A DNA stretch of 64,000 bases from Aeromonas bestiarum (GCF_000819745.1 NZ_CDDA01000015.1:547653-611652), one strand, 5' to 3'; shown: positions 38,916 through 49,154, numbered from the stretch's first letter. A program made the numbers and translations. Notes: generated by a model not told the origin, from the letters alone.

Positions 38916-41074
38916 CACGCCTGCGCTGGCGCCTCGGCGTGGGTGATGATCCAGCAGTTGTGGATATGCTGGTTACGCTCGAAGTCCTTCGGTCGGGTCT
39001 GCTGGGTGATGTTGCGAGCCTTGAGACCCGCGGCCTCGAGCCCGGCCAGATCCATCTTGAAGTGGCGCTTGTTGTTGGAAAACACCAGGGTGCCATCCGC
39101 CGCCAGCAGACGCTTCAGGTGCTGCATCAGCAGCAGGTGATCGCGCTGTACGTCGAAGCTCTCGTCCATCCGCTTGGAGTTGGAGAAAGTCGGCGGATCG
39201 ATGAAGATAAGATCGTACTGATCATCGGCTTCAGACAACCACTTCAGGCAGTCGGCCTGCACAAACTTGTGCTGACGGCCCACCAGCGAGTTGAGTCGCA
39301 TGTTGTCCTGCGCCCAGTTCAGGTAGGTGTGGGACATGTCGATGGTGGTGGTCTCGCTGGCCCCGCCAAGACCTGCGTGCACGGTAGCACTGCCGGTATA
39401 GGCAAACAGGTTCAGGAAGCGCTTGCCCCTGGCCATCTGACCCAACATGCGACGAGTCTGACGATGGTCGAGGAACAGGCCAGTATCCAGATAGTCGTAG
39501 AGGTTGACCCACAGACGGGCACCGTACTCCTGCACCTCCATCCGGTGCTGCTCTTCGGAGAGCTTCTGATACTGCTGTTTGCCTTCCTGACGCTCACGCA
39601 CTTTCAGGATCACCTTTTCGCCGTCCATGCCGGTCACCTTGATGGCGGCTTGAACCATGTCGAGCAGACGCTGACGGGTCTTCTGGGCGGGGATGTCCTT
39701 GGGCGCTGCGTACTCCTGCACTACCAGATAATCCTGATAGCGGTCGATGGCGGCGTTGTATTCCGGCAGGTCCGCATCATACAGGCGGTAGCAGTCGATA
39801 CCTTCCTTAGCGGCCCATTTTTCGAGGGTCTTCAGATTCTTGCGCAGACGGTTGGCAAAGTCCTGCGCGACCTCTTTCTGGGAAGCCACCGAGTCCAGCG
39901 CTATCTGGTAGTTGCGCAGCTGACACTCAAGGGCGCCGTTGAACAGGCGATATTGCTTGTCGGCACGCAGGCGCAGGCAGCTCAAGAGCTCGGGCGAGGC
40001 AGAGAGAATGGAGACGCGCCAGCCCTGGAAACTGCGACGCAGGGCATCACCGAGGGCCTGATGCACTTCCAAGAGCGCCGGGAACTCGCCAAGACGCTCG
40101 CCATAGGGCGGGTTGGAGATAAGCATGCCAACTTGGCGGGCCTCCCCTTGACCTTCTTCCCCTTCAACAGGGGCCGGCATCGGCAGCGGGTTTTCCAGCG
40201 CGGTGACATCGGCCTGCTTGAAGGTGATGAGGTGGGCCACACCTGCCGCCTTGGCGTTGTCGCGGGCCTTCAGCAGCACGCGGGGGTCGGCATCACAACC
40301 AAACAGCTTCACCTCGCAGCGCTGCATGCCGCGCTTGGCCCGCACCTGGGCTTCCATCATCAGGCTCTGCCACAGCTCGCCATCGTGCTGCAGCCAGCGA
40401 TCGAAGCCGAAGCGTTCGCGGCGCAGGGCCGGCGCCATGTCGGCGGCGATGAAGGCCGCTTCAATCAGCAAGGTACCGGAGCCACACATGGGGTCCATCA
40501 TGGGCTCACAGGCCCAGCCGCTACGGGCAATCATGGCGCAGGCCAGATTCTCCTTGAGCGGCGCCTCGCCTGTGCCCTGACGATAGAAACGCTGGTGCAG
40601 CGCCGGGCCTGACAAGTCCAGCGTGATATTGGCCTTGCCTTTGCCCAGGTGCGCCATGATGCGAATATCCGGCGATTTCTTGTCCACATCCGGGCGCACG
40701 TGACCGCGCTTGGTGAAGCGATCGACGATGGCATCCTTGATCTTCAGCGCGCCGTACTGGGTATTGCGAATGGCGGGGTTGGTACCGGTAAAGTCTACCG
40801 CTATGGTGGAAGTACCGGAGAAATGCTCTTCCCAGGGGATGGTGTGGGCGCCGAGATAGAGATCCAGATCGTCGTTCATCTGGAATTCGGACAGCACCAG
40901 CACGATGCGGGAGGCAAAACGGCTCCACAGGCAGGCCTTGTAACCAATGACCAGTTCGCCTTTGAAATGGACACCTGCGACTGTCTCACGGACCTGCTCT
41001 GCGCCCAGGGTGGTCAGCTCGTCGGCCAACAGGTTTTCCAGCCCCTTGGGGCAGGTTGCAAAAAATTCTTTCAT
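38915..41074 (-). CDS. rlmKL: bifunctional 23S rRNA methyltransferase RlmKL
   Basis: A 719-residue fusion that makes m2G2445 (RlmL part) and m7G2069 (RlmK part) in 23S rRNA. The N-terminus has a THUMP domain, DPMCGSGTLLIEAA for SAM binding and the NPPYGERLG catalytic motif. The C-terminal half has FLNLFAYTGSATVHAGLGGA and DPPTFSNSKRM. Start at 41074 (MKEFFATCPKGLENLL) matches the family; the upstream extension to 41110 is not needed. It is followed by the coupled glutaredoxin-like gene. Confidence 0.95.
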   Translation of the reverse strand: MKEFFATCPKGLENLLADELTTLGAEQVRETVAGVHFKGELVIGYKACLWSRFASRIVLVLSEFQMNDDLDLYLGAHTIPWEEHFSGTSTIAVDFTGTNPAIRNTQYGALKIKDAIVDRFTKRGHVRPDVDKKSPDIRIMAHLGKGKANITLDLSGPALHQRFYRQGTGEAPLKENLACAMIARSGWACEPMMDPMCGSGTLLIEAAFIAADMAPALRRERFGFDRWLQHDGELWQSLMMEAQVRAKRGMQRCEVKLFGCDADPRVLLKARDNAKAAGVAHLITFKQADVTALENPLPMPAPVEGEEGQGEARQVGMLISNPPYGERLGEFPALLEVHQALGDALRRSFQGWRVSILSASPELLSCLRLRADKQYRLFNGALECQLRNYQIALDSVASQKEVAQDFANRLRKNLKTLEKWAAKEGIDCYRLYDADLPEYNAAIDRYQDYLVVQEYAAPKDIPAQKTRQRLLDMVQAAIKVTGMDGEKVILKVRERQEGKQQYQKLSEEQHRMEVQEYGARLWVNLYDYLDTGLFLDHRQTRRMLGQMARGKRFLNLFAYTGSATVHAGLGGASETTTIDMSHTYLNWAQDNMRLNSLVGRQHKFVQADCLKWLSEADDQYDLIFIDPPTFSNSKRMDESFDVQRDHLLLMQHLKRLLAADGTLVFSNNKRHFKMDLAGLEAAGLKARNITQQTRPKDFERNQHIHNCWIITHAEAPAQA

Positions 41075-41478
41075 CACGCTCACGGGGATGCCATAAAAAT
41101 AGTGCCGCATTATACCTTAAGAGCCGATCCTGAGCAGCAAAAGCTTGGTGATGACGCCAGAAACAGGGTGTTTCTCTACGTGTTGGCCGGCTCACCTCCC
41201 CGCCCATTCTGCCATTCCCCTTGATACCAGGATGGGCGAGCCAGGCATTCGATGATGCCTGGCGCCAACTCACCTGATGGGGTGACAGGGTATCACCGTA
41301 AAATAGCGACAATCTGAACCGGGTTATATCTCCCTTGTCAGCAGGCTGAACATATTCCACATCCGTGGCGCAGCGGATCTCAACACATCATGATTGCCAT
41401 ATCTGACAGGCGTCAAACAAAGCTCACTGAGTTATTATCCTTCCGACAGAGCATGTCCTTTCGTTACCCCGTGTTTTT

Positions 41479-41518
41479 GCCCTCCCGTTATCGTCCGAAA
41501 ACAGGAGGGCTATTTTTT
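41479..41518 (+). terminator. orphan intrinsic terminator 1
   Basis: A 7-bp GCCCTCC/GGAGGGC stem with an 18-nt loop and a TATTTTTT tail. No gene lies upstream on this strand; it may end a small RNA. Confidence 0.65.
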
Positions 41519-41648
41519 ACTTGCCGCGCCCCGCTATTCCATCAACTGTCAGACTGTCATATCTATCAGGTTTCAGGCTCAACCATACGTCTTAAAATAG
41601 CCGGGTGGCTGGAACAACAGCTTATTCCTCCTGTAGTGTGTGTTTGCC

Positions 41649-41681
41649 GCCCTCTCATCCTCTTGATGCGAGGGCATTTTT
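41649..41681 (+). terminator. orphan intrinsic terminator 2
   Basis: A stem GCCCTC-T-CATC paired with GATG-C-GAGGGC (10 pairs around one internal mismatch), then ATTTTT. It resembles terminator 1 in stem sequence and in the GTGTTTTTGCC / GTGTGTTTGCC lead-in. Confidence 0.7.
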
Positions 41682-41821
41682 GTTGGTGGCATATGAGTAT
41701 TCCCATAATGCCTCTGGCAACCGTCGATATCTGAATCAAAAAACTCGCTCGTCTTTGGGGATGTCACCAGATATTGATCGTTCCTGCTCTGTTCAGGCTC
41801 ACTTGGTCATAAGCAAAATAT

Positions 41822-41842
41822 AAAAACCCGCATCTCGCGGGT
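41822..41842 (-). terminator. intrinsic terminator after the beta-barrel gene
   Basis: On the minus strand, stem ACCCGC/GCGGGT with loop GAGAT is followed by TTTTT, 24 bp past the stop of the gene at 41866. Confidence 0.75.
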
Positions 41843-41865
41843 CTGTTACATCCAGAACAAGGGCA

Positions 41866-42369
41866 TCAAATGGCCCAACGCAGGCCGAATGATGTCACGG
41901 CTACGTGTTTTCTGCCGGGCACATTATCCATCTTGGGGGCATACCCGATTTCCAAAGCCAGATTTTTATAGCCCAGGCTGACAACGGGCAGTACCGCAAA
42001 GCCATTGATACCTGAACCATCAAGATAGCCGGCCTGCAGTCCCAGACCGGCAAAGAAGTTTTCGGTGAGATACCACTCCTTGCGATACATGAAGCCTGCA
42101 TAGGCCGCAAATTTTTCGTAAGAGTCCTCATAGCCCCCGCCACGCAATGAGAGCTTGCCGGTATCGTTATTTCCCAGAAAAACCCAATCCACCCCGAGCC
42201 CCGGATTGATATTGTTGAAGTCACAGGTTTTTCCGTGCGGTCCCTTGGCCGCTTGGCAACCACTGTGGATTGATGCTCCGTAGATGAGGACCGACAAATC
42301 TTCTGTCGCAGAAACGGTCAAAGGCAGAAATAATAGACTACTGGTCAGTAGATACTTGTTTATTGTCAT
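41866..42369 (-). CDS. small outer-membrane beta-barrel protein, function unknown
   Basis: A 167-residue protein with a signal peptide (LLTSSLLFLPLTVSA, cleavage after VSA). It then has alternating amphipathic strands ending in an aromatic-rich C-terminus (FGLRWAI). The segments FNNINPGLGVDW, YEDSYEKFAAYAGFMYRKEWY and FAGLGLQAGYLDGSGI resemble a small family of PagP/PagL-sized barrels, but no catalytic residues can be placed. It is flanked by its own terminator and probably transcribed alone. Confidence 0.65.
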   Translation of the reverse strand: MTINKYLLTSSLLFLPLTVSATEDLSVLIYGASIHSGCQAAKGPHGKTCDFNNINPGLGVDWVFLGNNDTGKLSLRGGGYEDSYEKFAAYAGFMYRKEWYLTENFFAGLGLQAGYLDGSGINGFAVLPVVSLGYKNLALEIGYAPKMDNVPGRKHVAVTSFGLRWAI

Positions 42370-42631
42370 GAGTCGTTTCCCTGATCATGTTGCTTACACG
42401 TATCAACCAGATACACACGTATTACACATCACAATTTCGAGACTACGGCGTTTGCAAACAAGCCTCAAGCGACACATGTCACAATTACCAGGTTAATGGA
42501 GGTAAACGAGCAAAAATAGAAACGTGACCAGACAGGAAGTTTCATGTTGAATTCATAATGAAGAAAAATACCCTGAACCAGAATGACATCAGGTTATTTT
42601 GCACCCACCGACAGAAGACAGGCGTCAACCA

Positions 42632-43168
42632 TCACCCTACCTGACGGTATTGTGTCTGGGTCGACACCCTGGCGCTCATGCGATTGTTCATTACCTTGAT
42701 CACCCCGAAACGGGGCAGGATCTTGCTGGCGGTCAAAATAAGATCATCCGTCAGATTCAGACAGACGCTGGCCTGTTCACCCGCCTCGATCACCATGAAC
42801 TCCCCCTTGCCATGAGGGGTATTCATGCACACCAGGGCGCCGGTCTCAGGAATAATGAAGGGATGAACTTCACCAAAGAACCAGCTTTGCGGCATCAGGG
42901 GTTTATAAAAGCGACTGACGGCAATGGCATTGAGTACCAACTGAACCTGATGGGGAGTGCTCCAGTCGAGTTCGGCAGCCTTGTCCATCAATTGATAATA
43001 GAGGGCGGCATCGTCCACGCAAAAAGGCTGGGTGGTGAAGGAACAGGGGACAAGCTGTCGCCCTTTATATTCGGTCGCGAATATCATGCGATCGGATAAA
43101 TCCAGCATCAGACGATCATCATGAGCATCATAATGCCACTGCCAATTGTCATTGGGTTGGATACACAT
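42632..43168 (-). CDS. zapC: cell division protein ZapC
   Basis: A 178-residue cytoplasmic protein matching ZapC from the first residues (IQPNDNWQWHYDAHDDRLMLDL) through FCVDDAALYYQLMDKAAEL, LVLNAIAVSRFYKPLMPQSWFF and IKVMNNRMSARV. ZapC promotes lateral bundling of FtsZ filaments at the division ring. It lies 88 bp downstream of pyrD on the same strand, the same neighbourhood as in E. coli. Confidence 0.9.
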   Translation of the reverse strand: MCIQPNDNWQWHYDAHDDRLMLDLSDRMIFATEYKGRQLVPCSFTTQPFCVDDAALYYQLMDKAAELDWSTPHQVQLVLNAIAVSRFYKPLMPQSWFFGEVHPFIIPETGALVCMNTPHGKGEFMVIEAGEQASVCLNLTDDLILTASKILPRFGVIKVMNNRMSARVSTQTQYRQVG

Positions 43169-43255
43169 GGGGGTGCCCTTACTGGAAGTCGTTACTCGAC
43201 TTTATTCCATGTCGAGAATTTCAGCAACTTTAAATAAAGGGCACCCATTTATTTC

Positions 43256-44266
43256 TTAAATATGGGTCACAATCTCTTTGACCAGACTCGGGCCTTTATA
43301 AATAAAGCCGCTGTAAATCTGGACCAGACTGGCACCCGCTGCCAGCTTCTCCCGCGCCGCCATGGCGCTGTCTATGCCCCCTACCCCTATGATGGGCAGG
43401 GCGCCGTCCAGTGCCTTGGCCAGCTGGCGGATCACCTCTGTGCTCTTGTGCTGCAAGGGACGCCCACTGAGGCCACCCGCTTCACCTGCATGGGGCATGT
43501 CATAGATCATGTCACGCTCCAGGGTGGTATTGGTGGCAATCACGCCATCGATCCCGTTTTTGATCAAGGACGCAGCTACCTGATTAATTTCATCCAGACT
43601 CAAGTCCGGTGCAATTTTAACTGCGAGCGGCACGTACTTCTTATATTGGGCAGCCAGCTCCTGCTGACGAACCTTGAGCGCGGCCAGCAACTCATCGAGT
43701 GCGTCACCGTATTGCAGCTGACGCAGACCCGGGGTATTGGGGGAAGAAATATTGACGGCAATATAACCGGCATGATCATAAACCTTGTCCATGCAGATCA
43801 GATAATCATCCTTGCCCTGCTCTATCGGGGTGTCCTTGTTCTTGCCGATATTGATGCCGATGATGCCCTGGTATTTGGCTTTCTTGACCTGGGCAACCAG
43901 ATGGTCGACACCCTTGTTGTTGAATCCCATCCGGTTGATGATCCCCTCTGCCGGAATAACCCGGAACAGACGAGGCTTGTCATTGCCGCTCTGGGGCTTG
44001 GGAGTCACTGTACCTACTTCAATAAAGCCAAACCCCATGGCCCCGAAGGCATCGATGCACTCCCCGTCCTTATCCAGACCCGCAGCCAGTCCGACCGGAT
44101 TGGCAAAATAAAGCCCCATGACAGTGACGGGGCGTTTGGGCAGTGAATGGCGGAAGAAACAATCAAGTGGCGTACCGAGAAGGCGGGGCAAATATTTGAT
44201 GGAGAGATCGTGTGCCTGTTCAGGATTGAGCTTGAACAAGAAATGCCTGGCGAGGGGGTACAACAT
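43256..44266 (-). CDS. pyrD: dihydroorotate dehydrogenase (quinone), class 2
   Basis: A 336-residue class 2 enzyme of pyrimidine synthesis, oxidising dihydroorotate with ubiquinone at the inner membrane. The N-terminal amphipathic membrane helix ([19 protein letters not shown]), the FMN/active-site segment [14 protein letters not shown] with catalytic Ser, IATNTTLER, and [10 protein letters not shown] with [10 protein letters not shown] are all present. The AAGGAG site lies 5 bases from ATG and touches the T-run of the upstream gdh terminator hairpin, leaving no room for a promoter between the two genes. Confidence 0.96.
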   Translation of the reverse strand: MLYPLARHFLFKLNPEQAHDLSIKYLPRLLGTPLDCFFRHSLPKRPVTVMGLYFANPVGLAAGLDKDGECIDAFGAMGFGFIEVGTVTPKPQSGNDKPRLFRVIPAEGIINRMGFNNKGVDHLVAQVKKAKYQGIIGINIGKNKDTPIEQGKDDYLICMDKVYDHAGYIAVNISSPNTPGLRQLQYGDALDELLAALKVRQQELAAQYKKYVPLAVKIAPDLSLDEINQVAASLIKNGIDGVIATNTTLERDMIYDMPHAGEAGGLSGRPLQHKSTEVIRQLAKALDGALPIIGVGGIDSAMAAREKLAAGASLVQIYSGFIYKGPSLVKEIVTHI

Positions 44267-44277
44267 TTTTGCTCCTT

Positions 44278-44307
44278 AAAAAAGCCCCGGCAACTGGCCG
44301 GGGCTTT
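44278..44307 (-). terminator. gdh terminator / pyrD leader hairpin
   Basis: An 11-bp perfect stem (AAAGCCCCGGC, loop of 5) with six T on the minus strand, directly followed by the pyrD ribosome-binding site AAGGAG at 44277-44272. Confidence 0.85.
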
Positions 44308-44312
44308 AGGGG

Positions 44313-47300
44313 TTATGCCGAGGTTCGGCAATTCAACTGGAGCAGGTTCAACTCTCGCAAGGCCACCGAGAACTTGGCGAACTCGTGGGTGCTCGTGGTC
44401 TTGAAGTCGGCCAACATATGGGTCCAACGGGACAAGAGTTGCTCATGCTCCGAAATCCAGTCGGCCAGTATGGTAGCGCATTCTCCCTGCTCTTTGCACC
44501 CTTCCAGTACCACAGATGTGAGGCTGCGCTGCTGCCAGTCCAGATCTTCACGGAAGGAGGCCCGTGCCATCGCCTGCCAGTGGTTGCCCACCGGTTGATG
44601 GTTGATCTGATCGAGGAACCAGTGCAGATCCAGCTTGGCGCCGAGGCGATAGTAGACATTGGCGGCGCGCACTATGTCGGTCTTGTGCTCCGCGGCAATC
44701 TGCGCCAGATCCAGGCTGGAGAAGAGGCTGCTCATGTGGGCCACCTGACGGGCGATGGCATCCGGCACCTGCTTGGCCACCAGCGCGGCCACTGCCTGCT
44801 GGTGCTCGGCCACCTCGCTCTCGTCCATCACCTCGTAGAGGTGGGTCCCCAGGGTCTCGAACGCCGGGCGGAAGAAGGCGATGTTCTCAGCTATGCTCCA
44901 GCTGCGATTGCGGGCACGCAGGAACCAGCGGGTGGCACGGCGCACTATGCGACGGCTGTAGAACATCAGCTCGAGCTGGGTCTCTGCACCCACCAGGTTG
45001 TCGCACCCTTCGATGTCGCGCCACAGGGTCCCTAAGCCAAACACCTCGCGGGCCATGGCAAAGCAGCAGGCCACTTCGGCCACGGAGGCACCTGTCTCGT
45101 CCTTCATCCGGCTGGCGAAGTTGAGCCCCATGTCGTTGACCAGCATGTTGGCCACCCGGGTCGCAATGATCTCGCCACGCAGCGGATGCTGGGCAAGCTG
45201 GGCACCGAACTGCTGCTGCAGCTTGGCCGGGAAGCTGGTGACCAGCATGTTGGCCAGGAAGGGCTCTTCGGTGATCTCCGGGCAGTTGAGTTGCTCCTTG
45301 AGCACCATCTTGCCGTAAGCCACCAGCACCGCCAGTTCGGGACGGGTCAAGCCCTGCCCTGCCGCCATCCGCTCGGACAGCTCCTCATCGGAGGGCAGGA
45401 ACTCCAGCCCCCGATCCAGCTTGCCTTCGCGCTCCAGCCCCTGAATGAAGCGTTGCTGCTCCTTGAGCTGCTCGGTACCCCGGAAACTGGTGACCGAGAT
45501 GGACTGGGACTGACGGTAGGCGTTGGTGATGACGATCTGCGCCACGTCATCCGTCATCTCGTACAGCATCTGGTTGCGCTGCTTGAGGGTCAAATCGCCG
45601 GCGGCCACCAGCTGGTTCAACAGGATTTTGATGTTGACCTCGTTGTCGGAGCAATCCACCCCGCCCACGTTGTCGGTGAAGTCGGTGTTGATGCGACCGC
45701 CCTGGCTGGCGTACTCCACCCGGCCGAGCTGGGTAAAGCCCAGGTTGCCACCCTCACCGACGATATGGGCACGCAGGTCACGACCATTGACCCGCAGCAC
45801 GTCGTTGCTGCGATCCCCCACTTCGGCATCGCTCTCGCGGGAGCTCTTCACATAGGTGCCGATACCGCCGTTCCACAGCAGGTCCACATTCAGGCAGAGC
45901 AGCGCCTTGATCAGTTCGTTCGGCGCCATGCTGGCCTTGTCGGTACCGAGCAGGGTCTGGATCTGCGGGCTCAGCTTGATGGACTTGGCCGAGCGCAGGA
46001 AGATGCCGCCCCCTGCCGAGATGAGGTCGCGGTTGTAGTCATCCCAGCTGGAACCCGGCAACTCGAACAGCCGCTTGCGCTCGACGAAACTCTTGGCCGC
46101 ATGGGGCGTCGGGTCAATGAAGATGTGCATGTGGTTGAAGGCGCCCACCAGCTGGGTGTGCTCGGAGAGCAGCATGCCGTTGCCGAACACGTCGCCCGCC
46201 ATGTCACCTATGCCCACGCAGGTGAAGTCGGTGGTCTGGCAGTTGATACCGATCTCGCGAAAATGCCGTTTGACCGACTCCCAGGCGCCGCGCGCCGTGA
46301 TGCCCATCTTCTTGTGGTCATAACCGACCGAGCCACCGGAGGCGAACGCATCGCCGAGCCAATGGCCATATTCCTGGCTTATCTCGTTGGCGATGTCGGA
46401 GAAGGTCGCCGTGCCCTTGTCGGCCGCCACCACCAGGTAGTAGTCATCCTCGTCGTGGCGTACCACGGATTTGGGCGGGATCACCTCTCCCTGGATGATG
46501 TTGTCGGTCACATCGAGCAGACCGCGGATGAAGAGGCGATAGCAGGCCTTGCCCTCCTCCTGGATGACGGCGCGGGCCGCCCCCACCGGCATCTGTTTGC
46601 AGTAGAAGCCGCCCTTGGCCCCCACCGGCACTATCACTGTGTTCTTCACCTGCTGCGCCTTGACCAGACCCAGCACCTCGGTGCGGAAATCTTCCTTGCG
46701 ATCGGACCAGCGCAGACCGCCACGGGCCACCTTGCCCCAGCGCAGATGCACCCCTTCCACTCGCGGCGAGTAGACGAAGATCTCGAATTTCGGCAGCGGC
46801 AGCGGCATGTCGGTGATGCTGGAGGGCGCCAGTTTGAAGGAGACGTAAGGCTTGACCTGACCCTCCTTGTCCAGCTGGTAGTAGTTGGTGCGCAGGGTGG
46901 CGTCGATCATCTCAACATAACGGCGGATGATGCGATCGTCATCCAGGTTCGCTACCTGATCCAGCTTGGCGGCCAGTTGCTCGTGCAGCCTGGCCTGTAC
47001 CTTGGCATCCTGTTTGCCAGCCGGGTCGAGGCGCTGCTCGAACAGGGTGAACAGCAGCTGGGCGATATCGGGATAACGGGTGAGCGTCTCCTCTATGTAA
47101 GACTGGCTGAAGGAGACGCCGGTCTGGCGCATGTACTTGGCGTAGGCACGCAGCACAGAGACCTGACGGCCGGTGAGGCTGGCACCCAGCACCAGACGGT
47201 TGAAGCCGTCATCCTCCAGCTCCCGGTTCCAGACGGCCGCAAACGCCTGCTGGAAGCGCTGCTGGCTCTGTTCCAGATCAAACGGCTGATCGCCACGCAG

Positions 47301-49154
47301 CAGCATGGAGAAGTCGAGGATCCAGAACACATCCCCCGAGGGGGTACGGACCTGATACGGGGTCTCGCCTATCACCCGCAGCCCCATGTTTTCCAGCATG
47401 GGCAACACATCTGAGAGGTGAATGGGTTCGGTACGGTGGAACAGCTTGAGGCGGACCCGGCGATCGTTCTCCTCCTCCTGGGCACGGTAGAACAGCATGC
47501 CAAGGGGATGGGTTTCGCTCAGATTGTCCAGCTCCATGATGTCGGCCACGGCGGAGCCCGGCAGCACATCTTCCTTGTAGGCACGGGGGAAGGCTGTGCT
47601 GAAACGACGGCGCAGGGCATTGCCACGGGCCTCGCCATAGTGCGTCAGCAGCACTGAGTCGAGCCGGTCGTCCCAGCTGCGGGCCGCTTCAATCAGGTTG
47701 TTCTGTACTTCGTTCACGTCCACATCCACGTTGTTATTGTTGACCCGCACTATGTAATGGGTCCGCGCCAGCACGCCTTCGGAGAAGTAGACGTTGAACT
47801 CCACCTCTTCGCTGCTGCCGAAATATTTCTGCAGTATCTGCTGGGTCTTGACCCGCAGCGCCGTGTTGTAGCGTTCCTTGGTGACATAGACCATGCAGGA
47901 GAAGAAACGACCGTAGACGTCGCGGCGCACGAACAGCCGCAGCATGTCGCGCTCCTGCATCTCCAGCACGCCGAGACCCGTGGCCAGCAACTCCTCTTCG
48001 CGAGCCTGGATAAGCTCGTCGCGGGGATAGGTTTCCAGCACGTTGAGCAGGGCCTTGTAGGCGTGGGAGCCCTTCTCATGACCGGACGAGGCCATGATGC
48101 GCTCGAGGCGGTGGCTGATGAGCGGGATCTGGGTCGCACTGGTGTTGTAGATGGAAGAGGCGTAGAGACCGATGAAGCGATCCTCTCCCACTACCTTGCC
48201 GTGCTCGTCGAAACGCTTGATGCCGATGTAATCCACATAAGCCGGGCGGTGGACCCGGGACTTGCTGTTGGACTTGGTGAGGATCAGCAGGTCGGAGCTC
48301 AGGGCCGCATGACGGGCACTGGCCGGCATGTTGCCAAGGCGCTGCCCCTCATCCTTGATGGAGTTCTTCATCAACCCCAGGCTGGAGTCCGGCAGCGGCA
48401 GGATCTCGTGATCCCCCTCCACCGCCTTGACGTCGTAGCGGCGATAGCCCATCAGGGTGAAGTTGTGGGCGGCCACCCACTTGAGGAAGGCGACACAGGA
48501 GGCGACCTCCTCCTTGCTGACCGGGTTCTTGCGCTTGGGCAGCTCGTCGATGATCTCGTTCAGACGACCCAGCATGGGCAGCCAGTCACCCACCGCCAGC
48601 GCCACTTCACCGGCGACCGAGTGGAGCTCGGCGGCCAGCGCCTCCATCTGATCGTCACCGGTCAGGTGATCGATCTCGATGAGGAAGGCGGTTTCAACCG
48701 AGGTCTGCCCGGCCGTGTTGTCGAGATCCAGAATGGCGCTGATCTTGCCTTCGTTGCCGCGAATGAGGTGCAGCGGCTGGTGCAGCATCATGTGGGCCGT
48801 GATGTTGAGACGCTTGAGCGTCATGCGGATGGAGTCCACCAGGAAAGGAGAATCCTGCAGTATGATCTCGACTATGGTGTGGGGAGACTGCCAGCCGTGG
48901 CGGGTCAGCTCGGGATTGTAGACCCGGATGTAGGGCTCCGTGCTGGTACGCTGGTTGAGCGCATTCCACAGGCTGAGCGCTGCGCCGTAGAGATCGCTGT
49001 CATTGCGATCATGCAGATCTGTGCTGGCCATGTTGCCGTAGAACTTGGCAACGAAGCACTCGACCAGGGAGGCACTCTTCTTGGGCAACTTCTGATGGAT
49101 CAGGCTGAGAACGTTTTCGAGCAGAACTGAGGTAGGGGCGTCTTTCAATGCCAT
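44313..49154 (-). CDS. gdhB: NAD-specific glutamate dehydrogenase, large (180-kDa) type
   Basis: A 1613-residue protein of the large GDH class, catalysing NAD-dependent oxidative deamination of glutamate to 2-oxoglutarate. The N-terminal ~700 residues are regulatory and ACT-like. The catalytic core has VPVGAKGGFYCK (catalytic Lys, about residue 845), KGTATFSDIANEI, GVGIGDMAGDVFGNGML, VGEGGNLGFTQLGR and DCSDNEVNIKILLN. A helical C-terminal domain follows. Full length and no frame break. A strong terminator follows, and pyrD lies downstream on the same strand. Confidence 0.95.
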   Translation of the reverse strand: MALKDAPTSVLLENVLSLIHQKLPKKSASLVECFVAKFYGNMASTDLHDRNDSDLYGAALSLWNALNQRTSTEPYIRVYNPELTRHGWQSPHTIVEIILQDSPFLVDSIRMTLKRLNITAHMMLHQPLHLIRGNEGKISAILDLDNTAGQTSVETAFLIEIDHLTGDDQMEALAAELHSVAGEVALAVGDWLPMLGRLNEIIDELPKRKNPVSKEEVASCVAFLKWVAAHNFTLMGYRRYDVKAVEGDHEILPLPDSSLGLMKNSIKDEGQRLGNMPASARHAALSSDLLILTKSNSKSRVHRPAYVDYIGIKRFDEHGKVVGEDRFIGLYASSIYNTSATQIPLISHRLERIMASSGHEKGSHAYKALLNVLETYPRDELIQAREEELLATGLGVLEMQERDMLRLFVRRDVYGRFFSCMVYVTKERYNTALRVKTQQILQKYFGSSEEVEFNVYFSEGVLARTHYIVRVNNNNVDVDVNEVQNNLIEAARSWDDRLDSVLLTHYGEARGNALRRRFSTAFPRAYKEDVLPGSAVADIMELDNLSETHPLGMLFYRAQEEENDRRVRLKLFHRTEPIHLSDVLPMLENMGLRVIGETPYQVRTPSGDVFWILDFSMLLRGDQPFDLEQSQQRFQQAFAAVWNRELEDDGFNRLVLGASLTGRQVSVLRAYAKYMRQTGVSFSQSYIEETLTRYPDIAQLLFTLFEQRLDPAGKQDAKVQARLHEQLAAKLDQVANLDDDRIIRRYVEMIDATLRTNYYQLDKEGQVKPYVSFKLAPSSITDMPLPLPKFEIFVYSPRVEGVHLRWGKVARGGLRWSDRKEDFRTEVLGLVKAQQVKNTVIVPVGAKGGFYCKQMPVGAARAVIQEEGKACYRLFIRGLLDVTDNIIQGEVIPPKSVVRHDEDDYYLVVAADKGTATFSDIANEISQEYGHWLGDAFASGGSVGYDHKKMGITARGAWESVKRHFREIGINCQTTDFTCVGIGDMAGDVFGNGMLLSEHTQLVGAFNHMHIFIDPTPHAAKSFVERKRLFELPGSSWDDYNRDLISAGGGIFLRSAKSIKLSPQIQTLLGTDKASMAPNELIKALLCLNVDLLWNGGIGTYVKSSRESDAEVGDRSNDVLRVNGRDLRAHIVGEGGNLGFTQLGRVEYASQGGRINTDFTDNVGGVDCSDNEVNIKILLNQLVAAGDLTLKQRNQMLYEMTDDVAQIVITNAYRQSQSISVTSFRGTEQLKEQQRFIQGLEREGKLDRGLEFLPSDEELSERMAAGQGLTRPELAVLVAYGKMVLKEQLNCPEITEEPFLANMLVTSFPAKLQQQFGAQLAQHPLRGEIIATRVANMLVNDMGLNFASRMKDETGASVAEVACCFAMAREVFGLGTLWRDIEGCDNLVGAETQLELMFYSRRIVRRATRWFLRARNRSWSIAENIAFFRPAFETLGTHLYEVMDESEVAEHQQAVAALVAKQVPDAIARQVAHMSSLFSSLDLAQIAAEHKTDIVRAANVYYRLGAKLDLHWFLDQINHQPVGNHWQAMARASFREDLDWQQRSLTSVVLEGCKEQGECATILADWISEHEQLLSRWTHMLADFKTTSTHEFAKFSVALRELNLLQLNCRTSA

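Larger units (their letters stand above)
41075..41865. other. 790-bp gene-free stretch with two plus-strand terminators
   Basis: No convincing protein gene is present; the longest frame (41390-41734) has no ribosome-binding site or coherent composition. The stretch contains the rlmKL promoter region on its left and two strong plus-strand terminator hairpins (41479-41518, 41649-41681) that end no known gene. They are candidates for small-RNA 3' ends. Confidence 0.6.

Noticed and set aside
38867-40612. 581-residue plus-strand open frame opposite rlmKL
   Set aside because: Shadow frame of rlmKL; no coherent protein family features.
41390-41734. 114-residue open frame in the rlmKL/beta-barrel gap
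   Set aside because: It contains a full terminator hairpin inside the frame and has no recognisable protein features.
45186-47414. 742-residue plus-strand open frame opposite gdhB
   Set aside because: It is a shadow of the GC-rich gdhB coding strand. Composition is His/Gln/Leu-rich with no domain, and gdhB is unmistakable.
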